64,000 bases of DNA. It comes from CAWUKT01 sp964352215. Lineage in GTDB: Bacteria > Bacteroidota > Bacteroidia > J057 > JADKCL01. The stretch spans positions 1 through 64,000 of the forward strand of contig CAYGRE010000026.1 of the NCBI GenBank assembly GCA_964352215.1. The letters are read 5' to 3'. Under the pieces are notes generated by a model, which made no database searches, was not told the DNA's origin, and saw nothing but the letters and a program-made list of their open reading frames with translations. Both the position numbers and the translations under genes were made by a program. Shown here piece after piece: positions 1 through 9,041 of this stretch (position 1 is its first letter; every line of letters starts with the position of its first letter).

Positions 1-1498
1 CCCCCCAATCAATCCCCCAGATCGCGCCTCCCAGGAGGAAAAACATCACCGTAACAATCAGAATTCCCAAAAGATTGAACCAAATCCCGGCGCGGATCAT
101 TTCCCCGATCGGTACAAAACCGGACCCAAATACAATCGCCTGGGTCGGCGAAGCCACCGGCATCATAAAAGCACAGGAAGCGGAGAAAGTCGCGGGAACC
201 ATGAGAATGCGCGGATCGATCCCCATGCTGACGCTGGCCTGGGCCAGAATCGGAAGAACCACATTGGTGGTGGCGGTATTGGAAGTGATTTCGGTGAGGA
301 AGGTGAGAATCACACAGACGACAATGACCAGCAAGACCGGGGGAAGGCCGGCCAGGGCAGTAAAAGAAGATCCGACCATCAGCGAAAGGCCACTCGAACC
401 AAATCCACCCGCAATCGCAAATCCACCGCCGAAGAGCAAAAGAATACCCCAGGGGAGTTTCTTGGCGGTTTCCCAGGTCATCAGGGCTTGGCCGGGGCGG
501 TCTTTGGAAGGAAACATGAACAGCATCACCGCACCCGCAATCGCAACCGCTTCGTCCTTGACCTGAGGCAGATCGAAGATACTGCGCCAACCCCGGACGG
601 TCAGGTCACCCCCCAATTCCAGGTCGGAACCGGTAATCCAGAGCAGGGCGATAACCAGAAAAACCCCACCGGCAATGATTTCATCCTGCCGAACCCGGCC
701 CAATTCGAGGACTTTTTGGCGAATGACTTCGCTGCCCCCCATGAGGGAAGTGCCCCCCAGCCGGAAAACGACCCGTGTCATCAGCAGCCAACCAGAGAAG
801 ACGAAGATGATCGAGAGGGGAAAGCCAAAACTCATCCAGGAAAGGAAGCCCAATTCAGGGGCTGCGGGAAAAGTAGATTGAAAAATTTCCTTGTAAACGA
901 TATTGGGGGGCGTACCGATTTGGGTGGCCATGCCGCCCATGTCGGCAGCATAAGCAATGCCGAGCATCAGAGCAATGGCAAATTGCTTCATCCGCCTCGG
1001 GTCCTTGGCCGATCCACCCGCCTGTTCGACGATGGACAGGGCGATGGGAAGCATCACCATCACCGTCGCCGTATTGGAAATCCACATGCTGAGGAACCAG
1101 GTGGCGAGCATAAAGCCGAGCACGAGGCGACGGGGGGCAGAACCGATGGCTCCGACGATGGTCAGGGCGATGCGGCGGTGGAGCCCCGTTTCCTGAAGAC
1201 CCAGGGCGAGAATAAATCCGCCGAGAAAGAGGAAAATGGTGGATTTGCCATAGAATGCACCCGCAGTGGCCATGTCGCTGATCCCGAAGAGGGGGAAGAG
1301 CACCAGGGGAAGAATAGATGTCACGGGAATGGGCACGGCCTCCAGGACCCACCAGATTCCCATCAAGGTCACGATGGCGGCCATGGCCGGCGCTTGCGGG
1401 TAGGCCTCTCCGGGGACCAGAAAGTACACCAATACCGCGAGGGCGACACCCAGGATGCGATAAACGTAGAGAGAAAGGGAAGAGGAGGACGCAGCCAT
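1..1498 (-). CDS. DASS/SLC13-family sodium-dependent anion symporter, 3' end off the window
   Basis: Translating the minus strand from the ATG at 1498 gives about 499 residues with no stop before the window edge, so the gene is nearly complete but its C-terminus is missing. The product is a polytopic inner-membrane protein of the divalent anion:Na+ symporter family (INDY/CitT/SLC13), which imports sulfate or C4/C6 carboxylates with sodium. Both family SNT motifs are visible: SNTATVMVMLP in the first half and TSNTATTNVVLP in the second. The segment GGMATQIGTPPN after the first motif is also typical. The substrate cannot be read from sequence. The gene is divergent from the secreted protein starting at 1579. 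Long open frames on the opposite strand here (for example 488-1510) are shadows of this GC-rich gene. Confidence 0.9.
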   Translation of the reverse strand, partial: MAASSSSLSLYVYRILGVALAVLVYFLVPGEAYPQAPAMAAIVTLMGIWWVLEAVPIPVTSILPLVLFPLFGISDMATAGAFYGKSTIFLFLGGFILALGLQETGLHRRIALTIVGAIGSAPRRLVLGFMLATWFLSMWISNTATVMVMLPIALSIVEQAGGSAKDPRRMKQFAIALMLGIAYAADMGGMATQIGTPPNIVYKEIFQSTFPAAPELGFLSWMSFGFPLSIIFVFSGWLLMTRVVFRLGGTSLMGGSEVIRQKVLELGRVRQDEIIAGGVFLVIALLWITGSDLELGGDLTVRGWRSIFDLPQVKDEAVAIAGAVMLFMFPSKDRPGQALMTWETAKKLPWGILLLFGGGFAIAGGFGSSGLSLMVGSSFTALAGLPPVLLVIVVCVILTFLTEITSNTATTNVVLPILAQASVSMGIDPRILMVPATFSASCAFMMPVASPTQAIVFGSGFVPIGEMIRAGIWFNLLGILIVTVMFFLLGGAIWGIDWG

Positions 1499-1578
1499 GG
1501 CTCAATCTAAACAATTTTTTATACCTTTATTTGCGATCAATCGACTCTTTCTTATCCGCTAATTTCCGAACGGGTTCC

Positions 1579-4500
1579 ATGAGAAAATTACTACTGTTTC
1601 TTTGTATCTGCTCTTCTTTTGGCTTGGTAAAAGGTCAAATCTTCCTGAATGAAACCTTTAACAATGGCATCGACACCACCGCGGGTGGCTGGACCATCGT
1701 AAGTGGCGGCAATACCAACGATACCTGGTACGGAACGGTCGGCGGATTCCTGGCCCAGTACCTGGACGGAACCGAATTTGCCTTTGTCAACAGCGATGCC
1801 GCCGGGAGTGGACCTATTTACCTGCATGAAGAACTGATCTCCCCGGTGGTAAATACAGCTGGCGCTCCCCTGTTAACCCTGGAATTTGACCAATACTTCC
1901 GCCACGTTTCATCTACTGATTCCGGCTTTGTAGAAGTTTATGACGGTGCCCAATGGGTGGGCGTCGACACCTTTGCTGCCTCAGAAGGAACCTTTGGGGC
2001 ACCTGCACAAAAATCCTATGACATTACCGCCTACGCGAATGCCAACCTCCAGGTACGTTTTGTCTACGACGACGATACGACCTGGGCCTGGTACTGGGCG
2101 GTAGACAATGTGAAAATATCTACCCCGGCTTCTCTGGACGCAGAAATAACAGGATTTGCCGACCCTATCTACAACGGTCGGATCAACACCTCCAATGCCC
2201 TCTCCGCAGCCCAGAACATCTCGGTCATCCTCAACAACAATGGCCTGGACACCCTCTTCAATGTCCCGCTTGCCTATACCGTCAACAATGGCCCCCCGGT
2301 TCTGGACTCATTTGCCGGTCCCTTGCTTCCGGGGAATTCAACCACCTTCACCTTTACCCAAACCGCAAATCTATCCGCCCTTGGGAATTACCAGTTGGAG
2401 GCTTGGTGTGCGGTTCCGACCGACCTCGACCCCACCAACGACTCCACCCAACTGGAAGTGATCCAATTGCCCAACGACCCCGTCACCCTTCCCTTCTGTC
2501 AGAACTTTGAAACGGCAGTGGACACCACCATCATTGGGAATTATATCGGGATTCCGGGGATCAGAGAAATGGACTTCGAGACTGCGGATCAGAATTCGGG
2601 GCGCTTGCGGACCGGGACCGGATTCAGCAATTCCGGCACCAAAGCCATCACCCTGGACCGGAATCCGAGCGGGGCCACCATTGTCAATTATGCAATCGCG
2701 ACCTACAATATGTCCGCCTACAGTGTGTTTTCGAACCAGGTGACCATGGACCTGGGCATCAATGAACACGGTGACGAACCCAGCCCCAACGACAGCGTCT
2801 GGGTGCGGGGATGTGATACCTGCAACTGGATCGGAGTGGTCGGTTGGAATTCACTGACCGGCAATAACAATGGCGCCTATTATTTCCTCACCGGATTTGA
2901 TGTGAGCACTCCCCTGCTCCTTGCCGGCCAGAATTTCTCCAATTCCTTTCAGGTCCGGGTCGGTCAGGAAGACAATTTCCCGGCCACTTCCCCGACCGGT
3001 TCGGATGGCATGAGCTTCGATGACCTTTGCTTTGATATCGTGCTCGATTCGAATGCGGCCATGTCGGATGTCGTCACCCCGCAACCCTTTGCTTGTGGAG
3101 ACAGTGCCATGACCCTGGCCCTGGAAATCGCCAATCTTGGCACCAATACCCTCGTCAACATTCCCGTAGAGGCCCAACTTTCCGGACTCGTCACCGCGAC
3201 CCTGAACGGCGTTCTGGCCGGCCCCCTGGCACCGGGAGCCGTGGACACGGTCACCCTTTCCGGTACCTTCAACAGTTATGCCGGTGGCCAACTGGATATC
3301 CTGGCTTATACCCAACTGAGCAGTGACCAGTTGAATTCCGATGACACCTTGTCGACCTCGATTATGATCACCGCGATTCCCGGCCCACCTCAGATTTCCG
3401 GGGACACCATCGTTTGTATCGGCAACGCCCCCACCCTTACCATTGCCAACCCACTGGCCAATACCGCTTATTCCTGGTACGACAGCCTGGGGGGACCTGT
3501 GATTGCCAATGGGAATTCGGTCACCTTCGGACCCGTTTTCACCCCGACCACCTACTATGCAAATGCAGCCGGATTGGCGCTCAATACCCTGGGTCCCCTC
3601 GACAATACAGACGGCACCGGGGCGCAATATTCCAATTATATAGATGGCTTGATATTTGACGTCTTCCGGGAAATGACCATCGATTCAGTTGACGTCTACC
3701 CAGCCGATACCGGTGACGTGGTCATCGTCGTATTTGATGACCTCAGCAATGTGGTTGACAGCGTGCGGATTGCGGTTGCTCCCGCCACCGCCGGGGAGAA
3801 AACCACGGTTCCGGTAGGGATACAAGTCCCCCCCGGAACCGACTATTCCATCACCGCGGATGGCTCCACCGTCTCAGGACTTTACCGGAACAGTGGTGGC
3901 TATAATTACCCCTACAACGCCCAAAACGTCGCTGAGATTACCGCCTCGGTCAATGGATTGCATACCTCGGGCTATTATTATTTCTTCTACAACTGGAAGA
4001 TTTCTTCTGCCTCCTGCTTTGGTGACTTCACCACCATTTTGGTTGACACCACCGCCTACACCACGACCACAGCTGGTTTCACCAATTCCCCCTCCGGCCT
4101 CGCGGTTACTTTTGCCGATGCCTCCACCAATGCCCTCGCTCAGGACTGGGATTTTGGAGACGGCACCACCGGAACCGGAGCCAACCCCAGCCATCAGTAT
4201 TCGGCGCCCGGCACCTACCAGGTTTGCCTCATCGCCAACGGCCCCTGTGAATCCGACACCTTCTGTGACTCCATTGCCGTCACCTGCATCCCCCTGGTTT
4301 CAGGATTCGGAACGACCGTGAACCAGCTCACCGTAGACTTTACCGAAACCAATCCAGAATCCAGCGCCTGGTCCTGGGATTTCGGAGACAGCAATACCGA
4401 TTCCACCCAGAACCCCAGCCATACCTATTCGACCGACGGCAATTACCCGGTCTGCCTCACAGTGAGCAATCCCTGCGGGCAAAGTCTCCAAACCTGTGAC

Positions 4501-5019
4501 ACCCTGACCGTTTGTGGTCCCCTGAGCGCGGGCTTCAACTTCAACCAGAACGGGTCGGCCTGGTTGGGCTATGACTTCTTCGATGCCTCTTCCGGGGTTC
4601 CGGTCGCCTGGCACTGGGACTTTGGCGACGGTGACACCTCCAATCTCCAGAACCCAAGCCATATCTATCCGGCTTTCGGAAACTACACCGTGACCTTTAC
4701 CGCCGTCAATCTGTGCGGCGATACCTCGATTGCCTTCCAGACTTTGTTGGTGACGCGTCTGGAAGATGCATTGGGGGCTGCGCTTTCAGTTTACCCAAAT
4801 CCATCCTCAGGAGAATTCCACGTTTCTCTGGGGAACCTGCCGGTCGAGTCAGCAAAATTGCGGATCGTGACCTTGCAGGGGCAGGCCGTCTGGACCCGCA
4901 ACCTGGAAGGAGTCGGACGTCTGGAAGAAGTCCTGAAGCCCCAACTTTCCGCAGGAACCTATTTGCTCCATGTAGATGCGGATGGGAAAAGAGCGGTTCG
5001 AAGGCTGGTAATTCAGTAG
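1579..5019 (+). CDS. secreted PKD-domain protein with type IX (type A) sorting tail
   Basis: The frame is open from 1318, but the ATG at 1579 begins a clear signal peptide (MRKLLLFLCICSSFGLVKGQ), giving 1146 residues. The N-terminal part is a beta-rich adhesion-like domain (LNETFNNG, then WYWAVDNVKI). CARDB- and Ig-like segments follow in the middle. Three PKD domains follow near residues 850-900, 930-975 and 1005-1055, each with a WDFGD motif and a PSHxY turn. The last 80 residues carry a type IX secretion sorting tail (VYPNPSSGEFHV, then GTYLLHVDADGKRAVRRLVIQ). It is expected to be exported by Sec, passed through the type IX system and attached to the surface or released. No catalytic domain was recognised, so adhesion or matrix binding is the likely role (inference). 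Confidence 0.88.
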   Translation: MRKLLLFLCICSSFGLVKGQIFLNETFNNGIDTTAGGWTIVSGGNTNDTWYGTVGGFLAQYLDGTEFAFVNSDAAGSGPIYLHEELISPVVNTAGAPLLTLEFDQYFRHVSSTDSGFVEVYDGAQWVGVDTFAASEGTFGAPAQKSYDITAYANANLQVRFVYDDDTTWAWYWAVDNVKISTPASLDAEITGFADPIYNGRINTSNALSAAQNISVILNNNGLDTLFNVPLAYTVNNGPPVLDSFAGPLLPGNSTTFTFTQTANLSALGNYQLEAWCAVPTDLDPTNDSTQLEVIQLPNDPVTLPFCQNFETAVDTTIIGNYIGIPGIREMDFETADQNSGRLRTGTGFSNSGTKAITLDRNPSGATIVNYAIATYNMSAYSVFSNQVTMDLGINEHGDEPSPNDSVWVRGCDTCNWIGVVGWNSLTGNNNGAYYFLTGFDVSTPLLLAGQNFSNSFQVRVGQEDNFPATSPTGSDGMSFDDLCFDIVLDSNAAMSDVVTPQPFACGDSAMTLALEIANLGTNTLVNIPVEAQLSGLVTATLNGVLAGPLAPGAVDTVTLSGTFNSYAGGQLDILAYTQLSSDQLNSDDTLSTSIMITAIPGPPQISGDTIVCIGNAPTLTIANPLANTAYSWYDSLGGPVIANGNSVTFGPVFTPTTYYANAAGLALNTLGPLDNTDGTGAQYSNYIDGLIFDVFREMTIDSVDVYPADTGDVVIVVFDDLSNVVDSVRIAVAPATAGEKTTVPVGIQVPPGTDYSITADGSTVSGLYRNSGGYNYPYNAQNVAEITASVNGLHTSGYYYFFYNWKISSASCFGDFTTILVDTTAYTTTTAGFTNSPSGLAVTFADASTNALAQDWDFGDGTTGTGANPSHQYSAPGTYQVCLIANGPCESDTFCDSIAVTCIPLVSGFGTTVNQLTVDFTETNPESSAWSWDFGDSNTDSTQNPSHTYSTDGNYPVCLTVSNPCGQSLQTCDTLTVCGPLSAGFNFNQNGSAWLGYDFFDASSGVPVAWHWDFGDGDTSNLQNPSHIYPAFGNYTVTFTAVNLCGDTSIAFQTLLVTRLEDALGAALSVYPNPSSGEFHVSLGNLPVESAKLRIVTLQGQAVWTRNLEGVGRLEEVLKPQLSAGTYLLHVDADGKRAVRRLVIQ

Positions 5020-5175
5020 AAATTTCCCGATTGCGGCACAATTTACACGTGGTTGAGTACAAATTGCGCGGGGTGATCAGAACTTTTTCGGTCGGTGGGT
5101 GTTAGTCAAACAGCCACACCTCAAATGCCTGAGTATGAAGAAGGCAGTTAAAGAAACGACCGACGAAGCAGAATA

Positions 5176-6489
5176 ATGGATTTAGATTACCACGATATAT
5201 TCCAGGTAGCGGGTGCCCATCACAGCGATGGTGATCACCGAAAAGCTTTTGCAGAATTGCGGAAGTTGCTGGAATATCCCGGTGAGATGAATGGCGAAGA
5301 CAGCTGGGCTGACGTTTGGCAGTTGTTCGGGTCCATTGCGGGTGCGATGGGATTTGAAAAGCTGAGCCATCTGGCGATCAAAGCCGGTGATGAACCCCAC
5401 GATGCGCAACTCCTGTACAGTCTTGGTTATGAATTGATCGAGGTAAATCTGCCTTTGATCGCCGCGACTCCCCTGAACCAGGCTCACCTGATGCTGCCTG
5501 ACAACGAGGCGATCCTCTCTGAGCTTTCTACCGCATTTGAAAACGCTGGTCACTATGACCTGGCCTATATGCACCTCTCCTGTGCATCCCAGGTTTTGAA
5601 GGAGAGCTTTATGTGCCGCTATTTGCTGGCATTCAACGGGATCATGTCCGGGCATTTGGAAGAGGGAAGAGAAATTTATCCAAGTCTTTCTTCACCGCCG
5701 GATGAAAATTTCGAATTCATGCGTGACCGGATCGGCAATTTCCTGGAACGCGCCGACAGGTTGGCCGAGATTACAGATCTGGGGCACCACGACCTCCGGG
5801 GCTGGCACTATGTCCTGACCGGAGGGATGTTGTTGCACCTGTCACCTTATGGATTTGACGAGCCGATGCGGGGAAGGTACTGTTATGTGCAGGACTCCTA
5901 CGGCCTGGTGCGTGAAGGCGTGGAAAGGTTGCGGGCAAGTCTGCATACCTGGGGCATACGACCTGAATCGGTGCTTTATTATCCGGACAAGAACAGTGAA
6001 GTTTTGGCGCGGGTAGTTGCACGCCTGGAAGATGTAGATATACAGGCTTGGTCCGAGGGGCAGGAAATTCCCGAAGGTCCTACCTTGATCATTGCCTATG
6101 ACCTGGGGCATACTTCAGGAGAATTTATCCGGGCCTTTCTGGAGCGCAAGCCCAATCAGTTCCTCTGGGCCCATGCCCTCCATTGGGTTGAAGATTTTCC
6201 CATCACGGCAGACTTTTGCACCTTCATGTACGAGTTCAACCTGGCTCCCTGGGAAGGTGGCGGTGCCTCGATCGACCCGGTCACACAAGCACAAACGGTG
6301 ACGGAAGACGATCCGGCTCCAGCAAGTGAACTGGCGGAACGGGTCCTGATAGCTGAGATCGAAGACAATCCTGTCGATGAAATGGAAGAATTCCTCTCCT
6401 TCATCCATGCCGTCGGCCAACCCGCTTCAGGTGACCGCCGTGAGAAATATTTCCAAGGTTCTCCGGTCAAAAGCAACCGGATGAATTAA
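5176..6489 (+). CDS. hypothetical cytoplasmic protein, possible TPR-like repeats
   Basis: A 437-residue protein starts at the ATG at 5176, about 155 bases after the preceding secreted-protein gene. It has no signal peptide or membrane segment. The first 200 residues look helical, with paired-helix spacing reminiscent of TPR repeats (HRKAFAELRKLLEYPG, ENAGHYDLAYMHLSCASQVL). The middle contains mixed alpha/beta sequence (SVLYYPDKNSEVLARVVA, then GPTLIIAYDLGH), and the tail is acidic. I do not recognise the family. The balanced composition and an ATG start support a real gene. Its neighbours are secreted or outer-membrane proteins on the same strand, but the gaps do not make an operon certain. 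Confidence 0.75.
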   Translation: MDLDYHDIFQVAGAHHSDGDHRKAFAELRKLLEYPGEMNGEDSWADVWQLFGSIAGAMGFEKLSHLAIKAGDEPHDAQLLYSLGYELIEVNLPLIAATPLNQAHLMLPDNEAILSELSTAFENAGHYDLAYMHLSCASQVLKESFMCRYLLAFNGIMSGHLEEGREIYPSLSSPPDENFEFMRDRIGNFLERADRLAEITDLGHHDLRGWHYVLTGGMLLHLSPYGFDEPMRGRYCYVQDSYGLVREGVERLRASLHTWGIRPESVLYYPDKNSEVLARVVARLEDVDIQAWSEGQEIPEGPTLIIAYDLGHTSGEFIRAFLERKPNQFLWAHALHWVEDFPITADFCTFMYEFNLAPWEGGGASIDPVTQAQTVTEDDPAPASELAERVLIAEIEDNPVDEMEEFLSFIHAVGQPASGDRREKYFQGSPVKSNRMN

Positions 6490-6557
6490 TACCCACTGTG
6501 TAATCTCCGACCATTTTTAAGGTTTTATTAGTCCGGCAAATTTTGCTCTTTTCTGAT

Positions 6558-7301
6558 ATGAACAGGTTCCTGACCTTATTTACCCTGCTTTTTCTGACGG
6601 CTTCCTTTGCGACCGGACAAGTCGCGGATTCACTTCCTGAAGCCCCGATCCATAATTTTGGCATACGAGTCGGTTACAGCTTGCAATTGCCTTCGGAGAA
6701 TATCTACAACGGGCAGGAGTACCTTCTGTTGGAAGCGGGACATGAGATCAATTACGGTGCCTATCTGGTCGCCAAACTCGATCGCACCGTTCAGTTTATG
6801 CCATATATTGGACTTCAGCACGTCTTCTGGCCCAAGAGCCTGGGCTATTCAAACGATTGTACCCAGGACAGTTTCCCGACCTTCCTGTCCGCCAACGATA
6901 CCATTCCGGGACGGGACATCCAGTTGTTCAACCTGGTATTTGAACCCGCCATCAGGATCTATATTCCCAAAGCGACCTTTTTCCTGAAATTTCAACCCCA
7001 TTTTGCCCTGAACCTTCGTAACCAGTTCGAAAATTACCAATATGGTTGTGACGGACAGCTGGACCAGGGACCGGTGGAATTCGAAGAATCTTATAACCAG
7101 GTGATGAGCAAAGTCAACGTCGGCCTGGGTATGGGGATCGTGAAAGAAGTCAATTTCGGGGGAGATGCGGGCATCTCCATAGAACCGGGGGTGAGGTTCA
7201 TGCTGTCATCGGCCTTTACAGTCCGGGACGAGCACCCCGATGGGCCTTCTTTTTCCTTGTATCCCTGGGGATTTTACCTCAACCTGAGTGTGTTCAGATG
7301 A
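6558..7301 (+). CDS. outer-membrane beta-barrel-like protein
   Basis: The ATG at 6558 was preferred over the upstream in-frame TTG at 6543 because it starts directly on a signal peptide (MNRFLTLFTLLFLTASFATGQ). The mature part of about 225 residues shows alternating hydrophobic and aromatic strands typical of small Bacteroidota barrels (FGIRVGYSLQL, YGAYLVAKLDRTVQFMPYIG, KVNVGLGMGIVKEV, PWGFYLNLSVFR). It ends with an aromatic/Arg terminus. It resembles the broad 'outer membrane beta-barrel' class. No specific function can be assigned. The gene converges on terD, with the 7338-7462 repeat between them. Confidence 0.75.
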   Translation: MNRFLTLFTLLFLTASFATGQVADSLPEAPIHNFGIRVGYSLQLPSENIYNGQEYLLLEAGHEINYGAYLVAKLDRTVQFMPYIGLQHVFWPKSLGYSNDCTQDSFPTFLSANDTIPGRDIQLFNLVFEPAIRIYIPKATFFLKFQPHFALNLRNQFENYQYGCDGQLDQGPVEFEESYNQVMSKVNVGLGMGIVKEVNFGGDAGISIEPGVRFMLSSAFTVRDEHPDGPSFSLYPWGFYLNLSVFR

Positions 7302-7337
7302 GTCCGGAAGCGTAAAGGACGGTTTCAGAATACGGAA

Positions 7338-7462
7338 TCAGGCGTCGATGCCAAAGTGGCGAATCAGGCGTTGATGCCAAAGTGGCGATCAGCGTTGATG
7401 CCAAAGAGGCGATCAGAGTTGATGCCAAAGAGGCGATCAGGCGTTGATGCCAAAGTGGCGAA
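7338..7462 (-). repeat. 24-26 bp tandem array copying the terD C-terminal codons and stop
   Basis: Five near-identical units of 24-26 bp lie head to tail. Each reads on the minus strand as TCGCCACTTTGGCATCAACG-like sequence followed by TGA. The unit at 7437-7462 is the genuine end of terD (encoding VRHFGINA and the stop). The other four, starting near 7338, 7364, 7389 and 7413, lie beyond the stop codon. Each keeps its own TGA, and they differ at a few bases. Confidence 0.9.
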
Positions 7463-8012
7463 CCAGCGCCGGCAACCCATCTGAGAATCCCATTCCCACT
7501 GCCTTGAATTTCCACTCACCATTGCGGCGGTACATTTCAGCGACAATCAGAGAGGTTTCGATGGAGAAATCTTCTGAGAGGTCATAGCGAATGATCTCTT
7601 CGTTTTTAGCTTTGTCTACCAGGCGGATGAAGGCATTTTTGACCTGGCCAAAGTTCTGGTTGCGGGCCTTTCCTTCATGGATATTGACTGTGAAAACGAC
7701 CTTGGCGACTTCGGAAGAAATCTTGTCGAGGTGGACATTGACGACTTCATCGTCGCCATCACCTTCACCCGTCAGGTTGTCACCGGTATGTTCGACCGAT
7801 CCGTCGGGAGACTTGAGGTTGTTGAAAAAGATGAAGTGGGAGTCAGAAACGACTTTATCATTTTCCCCCAGCATGAATACCATCACGTCGAGGTCGAAGT
7901 CTGCGCCTGCAAATTGCTGTACATCCCAGCCCAGGCCGGCATGGATGGAATTCATTCCGGGAGCCTGCTGGTTGAGGCTTACATTTTGGCCTTTTTGTAA
8001 GTTAATCGCCAT
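7437..8012 (-). CDS. terD: TerD-family tellurium-resistance/stress protein
   Basis: This 191-residue protein has the length and sequence of the TerD/CABP1 family. It starts MAINLQKGQNVSLNQ, has the acidic core ADFDLDVMVFML, and continues with HFIFFNNLKSPDG, EGDGDDEVVNVHL and the C-terminal FKAVGMGFSDGLPALVRHFG. Known TerD proteins are calcium-binding cytoplasmic proteins linked to tellurite, phage and envelope stress. The conserved acidic residues needed for metal binding appear present. It is divergent from two phosphoribosyltransferase-like genes, a partnership known from Ter stress systems. No other ter gene (terB, terC, terZ) was seen nearby. The last codons are repeated four times downstream of the stop. 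Confidence 0.95.
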   Translation of the reverse strand: MAINLQKGQNVSLNQQAPGMNSIHAGLGWDVQQFAGADFDLDVMVFMLGENDKVVSDSHFIFFNNLKSPDGSVEHTGDNLTGEGDGDDEVVNVHLDKISSEVAKVVFTVNIHEGKARNQNFGQVKNAFIRLVDKAKNEEIIRYDLSEDFSIETSLIVAEMYRRNGEWKFKAVGMGFSDGLPALVRHFGINA

Positions 8013-8044
8013 GTGTCAGAGTTTGATTAGATATATGTTACAGG

Positions 8045-8052
8045 CAAATATA
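8045..8052 (-). promoter_or_regulatory. possible -7 box for terD
   Basis: The minus strand reads TATATTTG, an exact match to the Bacteroidota -7 consensus TAnnTTTG. It would place the start of transcription about 25-30 bases before the terD ATG. No convincing TTG at the -33 position was seen, so confidence is limited. Confidence 0.4.
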
Positions 8053-8083
8053 ATCAATCCGGTTCCATGATGCAGATTTCAAC

Positions 8084-8091
8084 TATATTTG
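8084..8091 (+). promoter_or_regulatory. possible -7 box for the phosphoribosyltransferase pair
   Basis: The plus strand reads TATATTTG, again matching TAnnTTTG, about 54 bases before the TTG start at 8145. With the opposite-facing box at 8045-8052 it makes a compact divergent promoter region. A good -33 element was not found. Confidence 0.4.
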
Positions 8092-8144
8092 ACCTTGTCA
8101 AACTTTAACCACGATTTTACTGTGGAGACCTAGCCGATCCGCCA

Positions 8145-9041
8145 TTGAATTTACAAATCTCAGAATGCCCCCTTTCGCAGCACGGTCCTTTTCCTGTGGA
8201 TCGTTTGGCCCGGTTTTGGTTGGATTCCAAATCTGACCTGCCTGCTTATGAATCCCAGTTGTACAGCCGGATGAAGTATGGAGACCCGGTCGCTACCTGG
8301 CGCATCGCTGCGGATACTTATGGATTTCTCCGGGAACAGTTGCTCTGGGAGGAACTGACCTCCTCCGGTGAAGGTTTGGTTTTGACTTCTTCGGCCTTTG
8401 GTGCAGTTCCCACTGCCTCGTATTGGGTTGCCGAAAGTCTGGGAGACCTGATCGAAGGGGAGGGGATGGCTGTTCAACGCATAAAGTTTGAGCGGGAAGG
8501 TGGCTTCGGATGTCACAATTACAGTCAGCTTGACTTTGATGAACGGCTGAAAGTCCTGGAAGAGCGGAAAATATGGCTGGCCGGCGGGGAAGATTTGCAA
8601 GGAAAGACAGTGATCGTCTTTGATGACCTCCGTTCTACCGGCGCACATGAAGAAAGTCTCCGGGAAGTGCTGGAGGCACAGGTGGGGATTCGCAGGGTAG
8701 TATTTCTCTACTATGTCGGATTCAATACCAGCCTGGCCAAGACCCAACCACAAGAAGAGGATGTCTTGAACCACGTTGACATCCGGGATTTAAACGATTT
8801 GTACCGTTTGTCTCAGCAAGCACCGGCCCCGCTGCTGATGAATGCCCGATTGGTCAAGTTTTTCCTCAAGGGGGGTGCCTCCGATCCGGATCAGTTTACA
8901 GCAGCCCTCTCCCGCTTCCCTCAGGAGTTTTTGTTGGCAATTTCAGAAGCGGCCCAGTCCCGCGATGGCTATGCCAACCGCCCTCCTTACCAATCCTTTT
9001 TTGAGGTGCTTCAATCCCACCTTTTCCCCACGGTCCAATGA
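8145..9041 (+). CDS. Ter-associated phosphoribosyltransferase-like protein (first of pair)
   Basis: The 298-residue frame has no upstream ATG because a stop lies at 8106-8108, so the TTG at 8145 is the probable start. The key motif is VIVFDDLRSTGA around residues 156-167, the PRPP-binding loop of type I phosphoribosyltransferases with the paired acids D160-D161 followed by a TG turn. Such enzymes transfer a ribose-5-phosphate group from PRPP to a base or related acceptor. Divergent orientation to terD suggests the families described in Ter stress systems, thought to make a nucleoside-like metabolite. The natural substrate is unknown. The gene overlaps the next by four bases (ATGA), so the two are probably translated together. 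Confidence 0.75.
   Translation: MNLQISECPLSQHGPFPVDRLARFWLDSKSDLPAYESQLYSRMKYGDPVATWRIAADTYGFLREQLLWEELTSSGEGLVLTSSAFGAVPTASYWVAESLGDLIEGEGMAVQRIKFEREGGFGCHNYSQLDFDERLKVLEERKIWLAGGEDLQGKTVIVFDDLRSTGAHEESLREVLEAQVGIRRVVFLYYVGFNTSLAKTQPQEEDVLNHVDIRDLNDLYRLSQQAPAPLLMNARLVKFFLKGGASDPDQFTAALSRFPQEFLLAISEAAQSRDGYANRPPYQSFFEVLQSHLFPTVQ

Noticed and set aside
3..590. A separate small gene at the left edge on the plus strand (75-566)
   Set aside because: It is the reverse-strand shadow of the transporter; codon positions fit the minus-strand gene.
488..1510. Long plus-strand open frame of 340 codons, and minus-strand frames at 9-590 and 855-1514
   Set aside because: They have unnatural composition (His/Gly/Arg-rich) and lie over the DASS transporter gene in other frames; that gene was missed as an open frame only because it has no stop inside the window.
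1318..1578. N-terminal extension of the PKD protein
   Set aside because: The extension overlaps the start of the divergent transporter gene and would put the signal peptide at residue 88.
7294..7546. Small minus-strand frames of 60-73 codons with FGINADRLFGINS repeats
   Set aside because: They read the terD-end repeat in another frame and have no independent support.
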